From Limnanthes douglasii subsp. nivea (lineage: Eukaryota; Streptophyta; Magnoliopsida; Brassicales; Limnanthaceae): a DNA stretch of 64,000 bases. Below the pieces are notes generated by a model. That model made no database searches, was not told where the DNA came from, and worked only from the letters and a program-made list of their open reading frames with translations. Below are positions 23,050-34,369 of the stretch, one piece after another (within the stretch, counting starts at the first letter, position 1; each line of letters opens with the position of its first letter). The stretch lies in contig JAUPFV010000002.1 in assembly GCA_036936605.1 (NCBI GenBank), positions 322,850,893 to 322,914,892 of the forward strand, given 5' to 3'. Position numbers and translations under genes: made by a program.

Positions 23050-23742
23050 TTATGAATCTTGAATCACCATTAGAGGTCTGATCATATAACTTTGAGACAA
23101 AGAAGTTATGCAGAAAGGATTTTAGAAAAAATAGGAATGATGAGTTGTAAACCATGTCGTGTACCAATGGATTCAAGGCTAAAGCTAAGCAAGACTGATG
23201 GAAATCCATCCGTTGATGCAACAATGTATTGCAGTGTCATTGAGAGTTTGAGGTACTTAGTCCATACTAGACCTGATATATCATTTGTTGTTGGCATGGC
23301 TGATAGTTATTTTGCTGGAGACATTGATGATCAGAAAAGTACCTTTGCTGAACAATGATCCGATTAGTTGGACTTCAGAAAAACACAAGGTTGTAACACC
23401 GTCTTCATGTGAAACTGAATATGTTGCTGCTTCTGCAGGAGCTGTCCAAGAAATGTGGCTCAAGAGGTTGTTGGAAGAGTTATGCGAAATTAAAGTTGAA
23501 ATAGTTAGTTTGCGAGTTGATAACAAGTCTGCAATTGCTTTAGCAAAGAACCTAGTCTTCAATGGAAAAAGTATACGCATAGATATCAAGATTCATTTTT
23601 TACGTGATTTCCTGAAACAAGGAATCCTTGATATTGCGCATGTCAACACAGAAGAATAACTTGTAGATTTGTTTACCAAGCCATTGCTGCGTGACAGATT
23701 CGAGTTCTTAAGAGATGTAACTGGTGTTCAACTTGAAGCTTG
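23050..23742 (+). pseudogene. Copia B RT end and RNase H
   Basis: RT resumes only at its C-terminal end: 'SYAERILEKIGMMSCKPC', then 'MYCSVIESLRYLVHTRPDI' (23,224-23,280). The preceding RT core (about 600 bp in a normal element) is absent between roughly 22,990 and 23,060. RNase H reads 'DSYFAGDIDDQKST' (about 23,302-23,343), then in another frame 'DPISWTSEKHKVVTPSSCET', 'RVDNKSAIALAKN' and 'DIKIHFLRDFLKQG', and ends 'LVDLFTKPLLRDRFEFLRD'. A small deletion near 23,345 removes the usual 'SGYVF' segment. Confidence 0.88.
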
Positions 23743-23754
23743 AGTTACGAGATT

Positions 23755-23766
23755 AAGAAGGAGAAA
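23755..23766 (+). other. Copia B polypurine tract
   Basis: AAGAAGGAGAAA ends exactly where the 3' LTR begins (TG at 23,767), the expected position for the plus-strand primer. Confidence 0.75.
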
Positions 23767-23966
23767 TGTTGGCATAATTAATATAATCGCGTATCTTATT
23801 TATATACGTATGCAGTTATATTTTATTAGTTTTCGTTATAAATTATGTGCAGTTGTAACTGCCTCCGTAAATTTCGGGTTTCCGTTATGCATATGTAATT
23901 TGATCAGATTGAATAGATTCAAAATTTCAGGAAACCAAATTCTCTTAAATTTATTTTCTTCATAAC
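23767..23966 (+). repeat. Copia B 3' LTR (about 200 bp)
   Basis: Starts TGTTGGCATAATTAATATAA. The end at TCATAACA (23,966) is my choice because it gives a CA terminus; the 5' LTR is truncated, so the end cannot be confirmed by comparison. Confidence 0.65.
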
Positions 23967-24457
23967 ACTCCTAGATACCTAAAGTTATCAAAGTATAATC
24001 ATCACTTTAGATCATGTATAGTATTTACTTCATTCTTCATTAAAGACTAAAGAGGCTACTCAAGTACAACCAATGAAGAATAAAAGAATTTCGAATCTAC
24101 GAGTAAGAAAAAATAAATTAGTAAATATCGAAAAAATAGTTAGCAAACCTACCAAATATTAGTTTTACTCTCTCCTTTCATAAATATATATTTTAATCCT
24201 CAAATGAGGTTTTGGCCTACGATGGTTTTTAATGAGACATGAACATTTTGCTACTAACCAAAACCGATATGTCTCCAATAATAGTTCGGCTAAATAAATT
24301 AAAATAAATAAGCCTTAAAACTATTAAGAGTCTAAACGAAGATGTGAAGTCAGATAACCGGCTAACGTCAAAAGATGCTTCAGCCAAAGTCAGTAGATGG
24401 TTTTGACAATTAAAACTAGGTGGTCTTTGTTACTCGCACAAGAACTTAGAGGGATAC
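23967..24457. other. Spacer, nothing recognised
   Basis: AT-rich. The last part (24,400-24,457) reads like the end of a copia internal region because a purine-rich AGAGGGATAC precedes a TGTTA at 24,458, but no protein motif could be confirmed. Confidence 0.35.
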
Positions 24458-24545
24458 TGTTAAGGATATAAATGGTCTGGCCCATAAATAATTTCGGTAC
24501 TAAACAATTTTACAAAATGGTAAAAAATATGACATCTAGATAGTT
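24458..24545 (+). repeat. Possible LTR start
   Basis: TGTTAAGGATATAAATGG follows a purine-rich tract and resembles the LTR start TGTTAGAGATATAAG seen on the minus strand at 31.52 and 36.34 kb. No partner LTR or right end was found. Confidence 0.3.
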
Positions 24546-27055
24546 AGAATAAGATGGTATCAAATCTTTCTAATATCTTACAAATATATTTTGTAACAGT
24601 AAAGTCTCTAAAAAAAGACCTAATGACCATGAATAAAATACATGTGTACTTATTTTATTATCATTTTTTAGAAATATTGGTAATCCACATTATTCAAAAA
24701 CTTTTCGGGATATCTTCTATTTCAAATCTACTTAGCCTTTCCGAACCATTCTAACCAAATACAAATTTAATAGTGAAGATATTTTAATTTTGATCTCTAA
24801 ATGAAACTATGGGTTTAAAATTATAGTTATGCTTAGAAATCGTTTTTAGTAGTTCCGTCCACCATTTCATCGTCCAAAATTTCAGTAATGTTGCATCATT
24901 AGGAGATACTGATACCACGTGCTACCCACGGTGTTAGACCCCATATTTTTTAGTCATTTCGGCAGTATTTTGTTTCTAATTACGATGTCATATGTACATT
25001 CATGTCTAGCCCAGGTATGTTCTTATCTCCTATTTCAGGTATTCTTTCATCCTTGTGGATTTTGGATTCTCGTATGTCTCGTCATATGTTAACTTACATG
25101 CTATACTTTCTTTAATTCTCATATATCACTCGTGTATTTTTATATATGTTAGTGTTACATGAATATCGACAGAGAGTGTTGGTTCTATTGCTACCTCTCG
25201 CATATCAATCACTGATATTTTCTACATTCGTAACCTTATTTTAAATCTGGTTTTGGGCAGTCAATTTTTCTAAGTTTGGCAATTGTGTATTTTTTTTTCT
25301 TTTGCTTTATGTGAAACTCTTTCCCTCCTGAACATCGCTAGTAAACATTCATCAAACCAAATATGCTATTTCATCTTAAATTAATTTGATCAAAAACGAA
25401 TGCAGAACATAATATTTTCTAAACAAAGTTCACCTTTATTGTTAGATCATTTATAGTCGTACTTTTTAAATCTTCATGTTAAGTAATTCCAACTACATAT
25501 GTATCAATAGTATTAATTTTGATCCATCCTTAACTTTTATCTTTTACAAAAACAAATTTGATTTTATATTCACATATTTTAAAAAAGATATAGTTTTTAA
25601 ATAAAAAAATTGATTTTATTTCTATGTATTATTTAAAATATATATTAAATATTAGTTTTCATTTTTTTATTTTCTAGAGTATATTCTAAAAATACTTTTT
25701 AGATAATAAATTTCTTTTTATTTCATGCATTTGTTTTTATAAAAAATGATTTTATTTCTAATAGTTTTTCATGGATCTTTTAAAATATCTTTTAAATACC
25801 AGAATTGATTTTGTTATATGATTATATCATATTTTTAAAATATATTTTAAAATAATATGTTAAAATTTATTTTCATTCTTATAATTATTATTTTTATATT
25901 GGGTAACAAACTATTAAAATGGAAATAAAAATATTAATTGTTTTAAAGAAAATGAAAAATGGAAGAGGAAAAAAAAAGAAAATCACAATTTCATGGTTTT
26001 GTTAAGTGACTCTAAGAATTTAATAAATACACTAAAAATATTAAATTGTTTTAATTAACTTGTACTTTAACTCGTTTAGTGGAGTAATTTTGGAACTGTA
26101 TACTCGAATCTATAATCAAAACTCATCAAGAAACCTAACATTCGAATCAACTCTAAAGAATAAAACAAACACGAACTCGTGAAAACCTAATACTCGAATC
26201 ATCTCTATTACTTGGATTACTTTTTGGTACTCGAATTTCCTTTATGTGAGACTTGGAAATAAAAAGAATGGTTGTGAGATTTGGATAGGTAATGTCTCTT
26301 TTGTTGGTTGTGAAAGATTTAGATTGAGTGTTTTGATGGTTTTAATGTGGGTTTATGGTGGAGTTTTTTTTTTGGAAATGCCATATTTTGTAGTTGTGAC
26401 ATTTGGGTTTTTGGGGTGTAAATTAATTTTGTTCGATAATATTTAGAGATTTATCTTCATTTGACCGATTAGTTTGGCAAGTTAATATTTGTGAGATATA
26501 GTCGGTAGTAAATTAGTAACTATTTATTTTCTAATTAACTAAAGTAATAATAATAATAAATCAATATTTACAACTTCCAGTTAGTTGCAATTAAGTGGTA
26601 TTTTTTGTCATCTAAGTGTTATATCATTGCTATTATGTTGTAAAATAAATTTATTTCGTTGCAACTTCGTAGTAATTTTATTCTTACATTTGACTTAATA
26701 GGTAAAAAACAGTATTGTTTGAAATTTGTTATAAATTGATCGCTAATGGCAATCGACTTTTGCAACAAAGTTATTGTTTGGTTGTAAAAATCTATTTTGC
26801 CAATAGTTTGTGAACATAAAAAGAAAGTAGATTGTTAGTTACCACACGAGGAAGTATAATCTACTAAATTTACGACCATGATTTTATGTGAAACAACATC
26901 ATAAACCGTTACTAATTATAATTGAAATTATTAATGTCGTCCTACCTCCATTGTATCTCTATGTATTATATATATAGGGTATAATTCACTAATCCAACTT
27001 AGTGATTCAACTTAACGTTTGACCATTGTTTCATAAGAAAAAATGTGAATCTTAT
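24546..27055. other. AT-rich spacer, nothing recognised
   Basis: About 2.5 kb without similarity to other parts of the window. The stretch 25,550-25,950 is particularly AT-rich with recurring TTTTAAAATATATTTTAAA-like phrases. The 66-codon frame at 26,246 is hydrophobic, has no homologous motif and is not supported as a gene. Confidence 0.45.
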
Positions 27056-27059
27056 CGAC

Positions 27060-27330
27060 GACTTCAATTACATGGAGGGTACAATATATTTAATTTCTGC
27101 ATTTAAAGCTTCCACTGGAGATGAACAAACACAATCATATGTTTTATCTCTAAAAACTCATTTGAATAGTTTTTCGGATGTAGCTTTTCTAAAAACATAA
27201 TCACTGTAGTTATAACGTCTTGCATGAACATCCATAGACTTCAAATAAAATAGATGTTCAGTAGGAGAATAAGCATATTCTTCAAACTTATTAACAATTT
27301 TATCTTCCATATCTTTAGAAACTTTCTTAA
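27060..27330 (-). pseudogene. Possible transposase fragment (MULE-like?)
   Basis: The minus strand has a frame, open except for one stop, reading 'DKIVNKFEEYAYSPTEHLFY', 'SMDVHARRYNYSDYVFRKAT' and, after a stop, 'SSPVEALNAEIKY'. The spacing of YL...RY...F...S..EALNA.I recalls the segment after the catalytic core in Mutator-like transposases (usual form AES.N..L). Terminal inverted repeats were not seen. This is a weak, pattern-based suggestion. Confidence 0.25.
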
Positions 27331-27788
27331 GAAATTATTTTAAATTAAGAATTGGGTAACAAAGACAATACGAATGACATACATCCAGAAAGCTAGACTG
27401 AATAGATGTGATAATACTCTAAATATAAAAATTAACTTTATATCTAACAAGTTTGGATTTAAAAATATCAAAACATATAACCAATTACTTAAATATTTTG
27501 AAAAAGAAATTGGAAACAATGGTATAAATTAAATCAAAAATATAAACAAGTATAAACATTAATGGATTAATTATATCCAAATTTAAATAAAGTTATTTTT
27601 ATCATTTACATATGACTAATATTTTTATCAATCCGGCTATCATTACCGCAATTAAGCATTTTATTCGATTTGGAGGAGAACCATATAAAATTCCAAACAC
27701 ACATCATGAATTTTCTTGAATTTTATGGCATATTTCAATTTGATGGAGTATCGAACATAAAATCAAAAACCCAATTTTGTATATTATC
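27331..27788. other. Spacer, nothing recognised
   Basis: AT-rich; nothing identified. Confidence 0.4.
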
Positions 27789-28840
27789 TCTTTGAGATAA
27801 ATCTAATGGTTAGTTGATGTTACTGCAACCCAAAGTAAAAACAATCGATGAATTAGTTTAATTTTTTACAATGTTTTCCATCAGTAGCTAGATTATAAAA
27901 ATACATCCTCAATTATGTCTAATATGAAAATAAATCACTTTACGAGATATGATGAACTTTCTATAAGTTGTTATGAAGTTGTCTTTCTTATGAACTACAG
28001 ATTTGGATGCAAATTAAACTTCTATTTATAGTAAATGAAGCTATCAAAGGTTTGATTAAAAATAAGATACTTGAAGATGCCTATAAACTTACTGAAGTCG
28101 TGCCAAACAACCATTACTCATTAATTGCTGAAACAAATAACATTCTTCAGAATGGATTTTTAAAACACCAAAACAAAGAGAGGAAAAAAAGTTAGGAAGA
28201 TGCACTAGATAAATTAATAGAGACTAGTGAAAGGTGGTTTGAGAAATGCAAGATTTATATAAAGAAGTTCCAATATTTTATTCAAATTTATAGTACAATA
28301 ATCTAATATCTTGAATTCCAATTTGACTAGAGCAATAGTATGTTGTTGCCGAGATCTTATGAAGATTATTTTATTTAATTTAAAAAACTTCAACGATTGG
28401 GGGGATCATATCACTTTTACAAGTGTTATCGACTCAAGTGATAAAAATGTGCAAGATAATATTGAAGATGAAGAAAATATAGATAACATAATATCTTAGA
28501 TATTAAATATCATGATTTTGGCACACATAAAATCTTATTTTAAATCATTTTTCTCTTCAACCATTTACTATTCAACCATGACAATGGCGAAACATGGGAA
28601 ATCGGTTGTTTCAGATTTGTAATGATATTCATTGAAACATGGATGCATTACTATTTTAGACAATTATCAATTGTTTTGACAGGGTGACTTTCAGTCAAGA
28701 TGATTGGAAGACATTCCAATCATCACTTAAAGAAAGCATTGATAAATAATATTCGCCCTATTACTTACAACGAAGGGCATTGTTTATAACTATCAAAAAT
28801 TATTTTGTCATATCGATATTGTTCAGTGTTGCGGCGATCG
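27789..28840 (+). repeat. Family X repeat, copy B
   Basis: Collinear with 1-1,130 over its whole length, including the opening GATAAATCTAATGGTTAG and the GTTGCGGCGATCGCA segment near 28,830. Two 62-codon frames (28,007 and 28,311) are the best-preserved coding-like parts of the family ('NHYSLIAETNNILQNGF', 'GDHITFTSVI'). They correspond to broken frames in copies A, C and D. Function unknown. Confidence 0.6.
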
Positions 28841-30285
28841 CACGAAAAAATTATTTTTTATGTTATTTATTATTTTCGTAATTTTTTTATTCCACTTTAT
28901 TTATTATTTTGTTATATTTTTATCTTATAAATATTCTTGCATATTGTCATATAGTGTTTTGATTATCATGTAATATTTTTTTGAAATATTTTTGAATATG
29001 TTTTTTTAAAATTATAGAAAATGTTTGGTTTTAAGTGCGGGGTAAGAGAATCTTTGTTTAAAAAATATTATATTAATTTATGATCACGAATAATATAAAA
29101 TTATATATTATAGAATCTTAAAATCTAATTTAGATCGCGCGAATTGTTATTTACTTAGAAAACTAATAACTACATTTTAGATTTGTATTTGATTGTTTGG
29201 AAATCATATTATTTTATGAATAAAATTTTCAAAAAATAAATATGATTAGAGAATTAACAACAAAAGTGTTAAATCATATTAAATTCTCGTAGTGAGTGAG
29301 ATTATATATCCTTCATATTGTGGTGGTTGTTTTTCCTTCTTTTCCTCTTTTATTTTTTCTATTTGTTATTATATTTATTAATTAATATCTTTTAAGATAT
29401 AAAATTAGAGTGAAATCAGATTAGTTAGCTAAAAAATACGTAAACCATATTTGTTTTCTTACATGTGACTAATTAATGTTTAATTTTGACACGTACGACT
29501 GTACACGCTCTTATATTGTGAATATAAATTTACATCATAATTAATATCTTGAAATAATAGATTTTCCTTAGATAGTAGTTGTCATATAATAAAAAGAAAC
29601 AATGAATGTTTTCATAATACTTTATTGAGTAACTAGGCCTCGTGTCTAATCAACATAGAAATTTGGGTGAAAATGTAATAAATCCATGCGTATTTAGTTT
29701 TATAGCTTTTTTAATTCAGTTATTAAATATTTATGGGTATTTTACCTAATGCTATTAACTTACTGGGATGGAAGACATTTATTCAATATTTGCTAAATGA
29801 ATTAGTTAGAAAATTTAAGAACACTAAACATTGTATAAATCAGCCGAATTTATTTTTAAAATCACTATGTTTATTCTTCGTTTAAATACTATTTGGGGTA
29901 CCTCATCCTCTAATTATCCATTCAATGTGTCTCTGGAGTAATTGAATATCACACGAATATATAAAAATGATTGGGGAAAATTAAGATCACTTTGTTTATT
30001 AAAAAACAAAAGTATTTAATCTCATGTTTGTTTAAATAAATAAAATAACTTATATGATTTGGACTTTGCTCTTGGTTATACTCTAAAAATGTCTCATACT
30101 AGTTGAGATATTTAATTCACTTATATATTGTATATTATTTTCAATCTAAGAGATGTGGGACAGTTGATCAAGTGAATGGTCAAGTTTATTTTTTTAACAC
30201 TCTTCATTAAACTTGATTCGATATAATGGTCATAATATTTGCCATAGTGAGATGTAATGGACATGGTGTTTTCCATAGTGCCATC
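28841..30285 (+). repeat. Composite repeat copy B, middle part
   Basis: Matches copy A in order: 29,065-29,300 corresponds to the direct-repeat segment (2,695-3,070) and 29,301-30,285 to the LTR-like block (3,061-4,090). It lacks the insertion present at 1.67-2.69 kb in copy A, so it shows the arrangement before that insertion. Confidence 0.55.
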
Positions 30286-30589
30286 GCGGATATGGCTGCT
30301 TGTTAGACACGTCGCTTAAAACTTCATTGTGATACCATGAAAGAAAATTGATAATAATTGATGTGTTTATTTCAATAAGAATACTGCTCAGATATATATA
30401 CACGGATTATAGCAAGATCTAATTATGACTATAATCAATACATCCAATCCTAGTTATGACTATAATCAACACATCCAATGATAATTATGATTATAAATAG
30501 TAGAGTAAATTTCATTACATTCATGCCTAAATTACTGTAACCATTCATCTGTATTTATTCTTGGATTACATTACAATAAAATTGTTGAA
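30286..30589. other. Spacer before copia fragment
   Basis: Corresponds to 4,091-4,385 in copy A, with the same repeated ATTATGACTATAATCAACAC-type phrase. No gene seen. Confidence 0.4.
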
Positions 30590-31010
30590 GAATTACCTAT
30601 TATTCTCATATATGTTGATGATATACTATTGACTGGAAATGACTTACATGAAATCTAATTGATGAAGAAGCCTACAACAACATTCACATTAAAGATCTCG
30701 GTGAGTTAAAATATTTTATAGGTATTGAATTTTCTCGATCTAAGATATGAATATTTATGTCTCAAAGATAATATGCATTAAATATTTTACAAGACACCGG
30801 ATTGTCAGGATTAAACTCGACCAAAAACCTAATAGAGCATAATTTGAAATTAATTGATACAGACGGTAAACTACTTCATGACTCGTTTCGATATCAAACA
30901 CTGGTTGGCAAGGTAAATATATTTGACAGCGACCATGACTTATATTATGTACTCAGTGCGTACATTAAGCAAATTTATGGGAGCACCTAGGAAGCCACGC
31001 TGGAAAGCAG
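30590..31010 (+). pseudogene. Ty1/copia RT fragment
   Basis: Reads 'IYVDDILLTGNDLHEI' (about 30,610-30,655) with the catalytic YVDD, then 'IKDLGELKYFIGI' (about 30,690) and an open frame from 30,802 with 'DGKLLHDSFRYQTLVGKVN'. It is homologous to 4,400-4,810 but better preserved. It stops at about 31,010, where unrelated repeat sequence begins; RNase H is missing. Confidence 0.85.
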
Positions 31011-31017
31011 TGTTAAA

Positions 31018-31140
31018 ATTTCCTTGATAATATTTGTAAAACGTAGCCTCTCATGTCATTAATTTCCTAGTTTTCAATTTATTAAAGGAGGTCACAATAT
31101 ATGCACCATCCTTATTAAAACCCAATAAAAGAAGAGAGTT
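31018..31140. repeat. Fragment of the 2.05/16.9 kb repeat
   Basis: Matches 2,390-2,505 (AAAACGTAGCCTCTC and the following CAATTTATT segment), joined directly to the broken copia RT. Confidence 0.6.
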
Positions 31141-31256
31141 AAAAATGAAAGTGAACCAGTCTAACGTGGCACCTTTGCTATATGCACCATCGTATACAAA
31201 ATTGGAAGGTGGCACCTTTCCTTCTTGTCCCTTCGTAGTCCTCTCTCATCTAAGTA

Positions 31257-31375
31257 GATTGTCTAACGGTGGAAGGATATGAAATTAATTACAAAACAGA
31301 ATTACTTACTAAGACGATTGTCTAACGGTGGAAGGATCTGAAATTAATTACAAAACAGAATTACTTACTAAGATG
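31257..31375. repeat. 59-bp tandem duplication
   Basis: GTCTAACGGTGGAAGGAT recurs at 31,261 and 31,320; the two 59-bp copies differ at about one position, so the duplication is recent. Confidence 0.85.
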
Positions 31376-31427
31376 TAGAAAAAGATAAATCAAAGAAATA
31401 CGACTAAAGAAACATAAAAGAGGGTTT

Positions 31428-32529
31428 ATTATTTAGAAAGCGTATATATTACATAAAATATAATGCTTCTACTTATAAACAAACAATATGGGCTAATGGT
31501 CCTAGCGCTTATATCTCTAACACCCTCTCACAAACTCCCAATGATTATTCTGGCTTTATGAGTTTGTCACACAAATTAAAAACCAAAATGCAGCAAAAAC
31601 GAAACTTTAAAACCATAATCAGAAGGCAAAATTAAAACAAAACGCCAAAATCAAAAGCGAAACATCAAAACCTAAAATCGAACTCCAATCTCCAAACACC
31701 AATCTTCAATCTCCAAACTCCAATATTCAAACTCAATGTCTATAATATCTAATCTCTAATATCTAGTCTCAAATCTCCATTCTCCAAACGCTAATATCGA
31801 AACTATAAAATATCGAAGCCAAACAAATCCAAATAAAATCCAAATAAAACCAAAATAATCCAAACAAGTCCAAATAAGTCCAAATAAGTCCAAACGAATC
31901 AAAAAAGAAAATATATACCAAACTTAAATCTAAACGAAGAATGAAATCTAAACCGCTAACAAATAAAAACGAATCCAAACGATATACGTCGATCTAAGAA
32001 AACTTCAGATATAATCAAAATTTCGAAAAAATATAAACACCAAAATGAAATAAAAAAACGTTCGATCTAAGCAAACGTGAGACGAAGTCCAAAAATTAAA
32101 CACAATTTAAACACCAAACAAAATCTATATGAAATATGATAGCTAAATACCCAAACAAAATCGAAACGAAATCTGAATGAAAAATTCAAATACCAATTCC
32201 AAATCCAAAACTAAATTCAATACTAAATCCAAATTCAAATCTAATTTCCATTCAAAATAAAAATTGAATCTACAATTTCTCTCGAACCGTAGCACCGAAT
32301 CATAATCCAATTAGTCTGATGGAATGATTAGATGTCTTGAACCCAATGTCCAAAATTTAGAAACAATTCTGTTGATTGTAGATGCAGAGGCCTGAAAACT
32401 GAAAATTTTCATTTATTTTTCTTCCAGCGCACAACTAGGATTTTGTATTATTTAGAAAGCGTATAAATTACATAAAATATAATGCTCTTAGTTATAAACA
32501 AACTATATAGGTTAATAGACTCCTAGACA
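31428..32529 (-). mobile_element. Short LTR-like element, minus strand, no coding region
   Basis: Two related blocks, 31,428-31,522 and 32,447-32,529, share AATAATACGCTTTCTAAAT-like sequence read on either strand. On the minus strand the left one starts TGTTAGAGATATAAGCGC right after a purine-rich GTGAGAGGG tract, as a 3' LTR would. The 920 bp between them is low in complexity, with many CCAAAT/CCAAAC phrases (31,780-31,900), and encodes no recognisable protein. No PBS was identified. A third and fourth copy of the LTR-like block lie at 36.25-36.52 kb. A non-autonomous LTR element is the best guess. Confidence 0.45.
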
Positions 32530-32882
32530 CATTGTTCCGCACTATTATTCGAGTTTGGAAGATCCTTAAGGATATTGACTTTATTCACTTGTAATAATAT
32601 ACAAGTATGAAGAATAATTTCCACAATGCCGAACTTTTCAAAATTTTGATACCAACTGACTTAGACACACCTGCTTCATCTCGAAAAACCGCATCGGGTC
32701 TTATCTAAGGGGAAGTTGAAGTTATATTCAAGATTTTAATTAAAAAACACAGTCTCGTTGTCCTATTTATGCATTTTTTATGCATGCTCATTCAATGATA
32801 CATATTTATACTCTCCTAAAATACTACATGTTTTTCATCATGTTCTTGAAATGCCTCAACATGCCTTAATTACACGAGAGTC
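32530..32882. other. Spacer, nothing recognised
   Basis: Includes the TRIM target-site duplication at its right end (TCAGT, 32,883-32,887). No coding motif seen. Confidence 0.4.
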
Positions 32883-32887
32883 TCAGT

Positions 32888-33130
32888 TGAAAGAACTAGG
32901 TCCCTCTTATTAAACAAACAAAGCAGCAAGAATGAAAATGATATCTGTCATTTCATAAGATTAATATGGGAATGATAACGGTCATTCCATGATCAGTATG
33001 GGAATGATAACGGTCATTCCGAAAATCAAATGTACACGGTTTGTCTCTTATATAGACAAATTACTAACTGTTTGATCTTATCCTTACTAACTGACATAAT
33101 AACACGTGTCTGTTCAATGTTTATCCAACA
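32888..33130 (-). repeat. TRIM 3' LTR (243 bp)
   Basis: Contains two copies of a 32-bp unit (GGGAATGATAACGGTCATTC), whereas the 5' LTR has three. The TATA-like CTATATAAGAGAC (minus strand, about 33,053) is shared with all family LTRs. Confidence 0.9.
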
Positions 33131-33141
33131 TTCTCCCCTTT
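33131..33141 (-). other. TRIM polypurine tract
   Basis: The minus strand reads AAAGGGGAGAA directly before the 3' LTR start TGTTGG. Confidence 0.8.
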
Positions 33142-33237
33142 AACATTGAACTCGACTCCTGTCTTCTTCGTCGTCTGCCTGATCTTCCTCTTTATCTGAA
33201 GAGTTGTTTAAGATCTTGTTGCCGTCTGTTTCTCCGC

Positions 33238-33600
33238 TTGAGAAATGGCTGCATTGCCTCGGTTTCTCCATGAGAAATGGCTGCATTGCCTCGGTTTCTC
33301 CGTCTTGAGAAATGGCTGCATTGCCTCGGTTTCTCGGTCTTGAGAAATGGCTGCATTGCCTCGGTTTCTCGGTCTTGAGAAATTGCTGCATTCCCTCGGT
33401 TTCTCCGTCTTGAGAAATGGATGCATTGCCTCGGTTTCTCCGTCTTGAGAAATGGTTGTCTTGCCTTTGTTTCTCCGTCTTGAGAAATGGCTGCCTCTGT
33501 TTCTCCGTCTTGAGAAATGGCTGCGCCTCTGTTTCTCTGCCTTGAGAAATGGCTGTCTTGCCTCTGTTTCTCCGTCTTGAAAAATGATCTTGCCGTCTGC
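33238..33600 (-). repeat. TRIM internal 35-bp tandem repeats (about 11 copies)
   Basis: On the plus strand AGAAATGG recurs at 33,241, 33,273, 33,308, 33,343, 33,378, 33,413, 33,448, 33,483, 33,513 and 33,545, mostly at 35-bp steps. The unit also includes GCATTGCCTCGGTTTCTC. Because 35 is not a multiple of three, all minus-strand frames stay open for long stretches and give repetitive translations; these are not genes. Confidence 0.9.
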
Positions 33601-33606
33601 AACACA

Positions 33607-33621
33607 GGCTCTGATACCAAA
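33607..33621 (-). other. TRIM primer-binding site (initiator tRNA-Met)
   Basis: The minus strand reads TTTGGTATCAGAGCC; TGGTATCAGAGCC is the standard plant PBS complementary to initiator tRNA-Met. It lies 2 bp from the LTR end. Confidence 0.9.
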
Positions 33622-33900
33622 TGAAAGAACTAGGTCCCTCTTATTAAACAAACAAAGCAGACAGCAAGAATGAAAATGATATCTATCATTTCATAAGATT
33701 AATATGGGAATAATAACGGTCATTCCATGATCAGTATGGGAATGATAACGGTCATTCCGTGATCAGTATGGGAATGATAACGGTCATTCCGAAGATCAAA
33801 TGTACACGGTTTGTCTCTTATATAGACAAATTACTAACTGTTTGATCTTATCCTTACTAACTGACATAATAACACGTGTCTGTTCAATGTTTATCCAACA
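33622..33900 (-). repeat. TRIM 5' LTR (279 bp)
   Basis: The 36-bp excess over the 3' LTR is explained by one additional 32-bp repeat unit and a 4-bp indel (near 33,660). Confidence 0.9.
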
Positions 33901-33905
33901 TCAGT

Positions 33906-34369
33906 TCCCTTCAAGAGATTAAGTTGTAGGGGCTGCTACGATGGATAGAGTAATTGGTTGTACATTTGACGCAACTGACATGATCGTAACAACAGCCGCA
34001 ACAGCCCCAACAGGTTGAAGCTCCGGTTTTAGTCATGGAACAACATCCAAACCCATGGTTCAAATGTTAACTACCTTACCTTCATATGCCCTCTTCTCCA
34101 CTTTAGGTTTTCGTATAAAAGGAAGATACTTAATGTAAACTAATTGCTTGAGAGAATCTCCTCTTCCCGAAGAGCCATCATTGGGGAGATAATTATCCGA
34201 CTTATAACCAGAGGAGTTTTATGCACCATTGGTTTAAGCAAGTAATTTTTCTCGATTTAGACCTGTTTTAAAAGGCCTAAATTTCAAACATTTTGCATGT
34301 ATTTTGGAATGGGCTAAGGGGGAAACGGTAGGAAAAAAGTCCCGACATAAGTAGTGCGAAAATGTTAAC
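33906..34369. other. Unassigned sequence
   Basis: More GC-rich than its surroundings, with a run of Val/Ala-rich and Thr-rich translation on the minus strand, but with stops in every frame. It may be internal sequence of the element whose LTR-like end is at 34.37-34.53 kb. I do not recognise it. Confidence 0.35.

Larger units (their letters stand above)
20970..23966 (+). mobile_element. Ty1/copia element B with RT deletion
   Basis: A plus-strand copia element in the order partial 5' LTR, gag, protease, integrase, end of RT, RNase H, polypurine tract and 3' LTR. The LTR pair is recognised by shared GCATAATTAATATAATC and GCAGTTG(C/T)AACTGCCTC. The 5' LTR loses similarity after about 115 bp and runs straight into gag, so the LTR end, PBS and start of gag are deleted. 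Most of RT, including the YVDD box, is also missing. I did not find a target-site duplication. Confidence 0.9.
32888..33900 (-). mobile_element. Complete TRIM element, 5-bp TSD
   Basis: A 1,013-bp miniature LTR retrotransposon on the minus strand. The 5' LTR is 33,900-33,622 (279 bp), followed by the PBS (33,621-33,607), an internal region of 35-bp tandem repeats, a polypurine tract (33,141-33,131) and the 3' LTR (33,130-32,888, 243 bp). Both LTRs have TG...CA ends. TCAGT occurs on both flanks (32,883-32,887 and 33,901-33,905), a perfect target-site duplication. Apart from the difference in minisatellite number and a 4-bp indel, the LTRs differ at only a few positions, so the insertion is fairly young. 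No protein is encoded. Confidence 0.93.

Noticed and set aside
31769..31978. 69-codon hydrophobic minus-strand frame
   Set aside because: It is low-complexity translation of a CCAAAT/CCAAAC-rich tract with no conserved motif.
33241..33600. Regularly spaced short repeats that could suggest a CRISPR array
   Set aside because: The repeats are contiguous with no unique spacers, and they lie between LTRs in a plant genome.
33192..33651. Three overlapping minus-strand frames of 83-147 codons with repeated Arg/Asn/Gly/Ser-rich translation
   Set aside because: They are produced by the 35-bp tandem repeat of the TRIM, whose period keeps all frames open; the related TRIM at 7.1 kb does not preserve a common frame.
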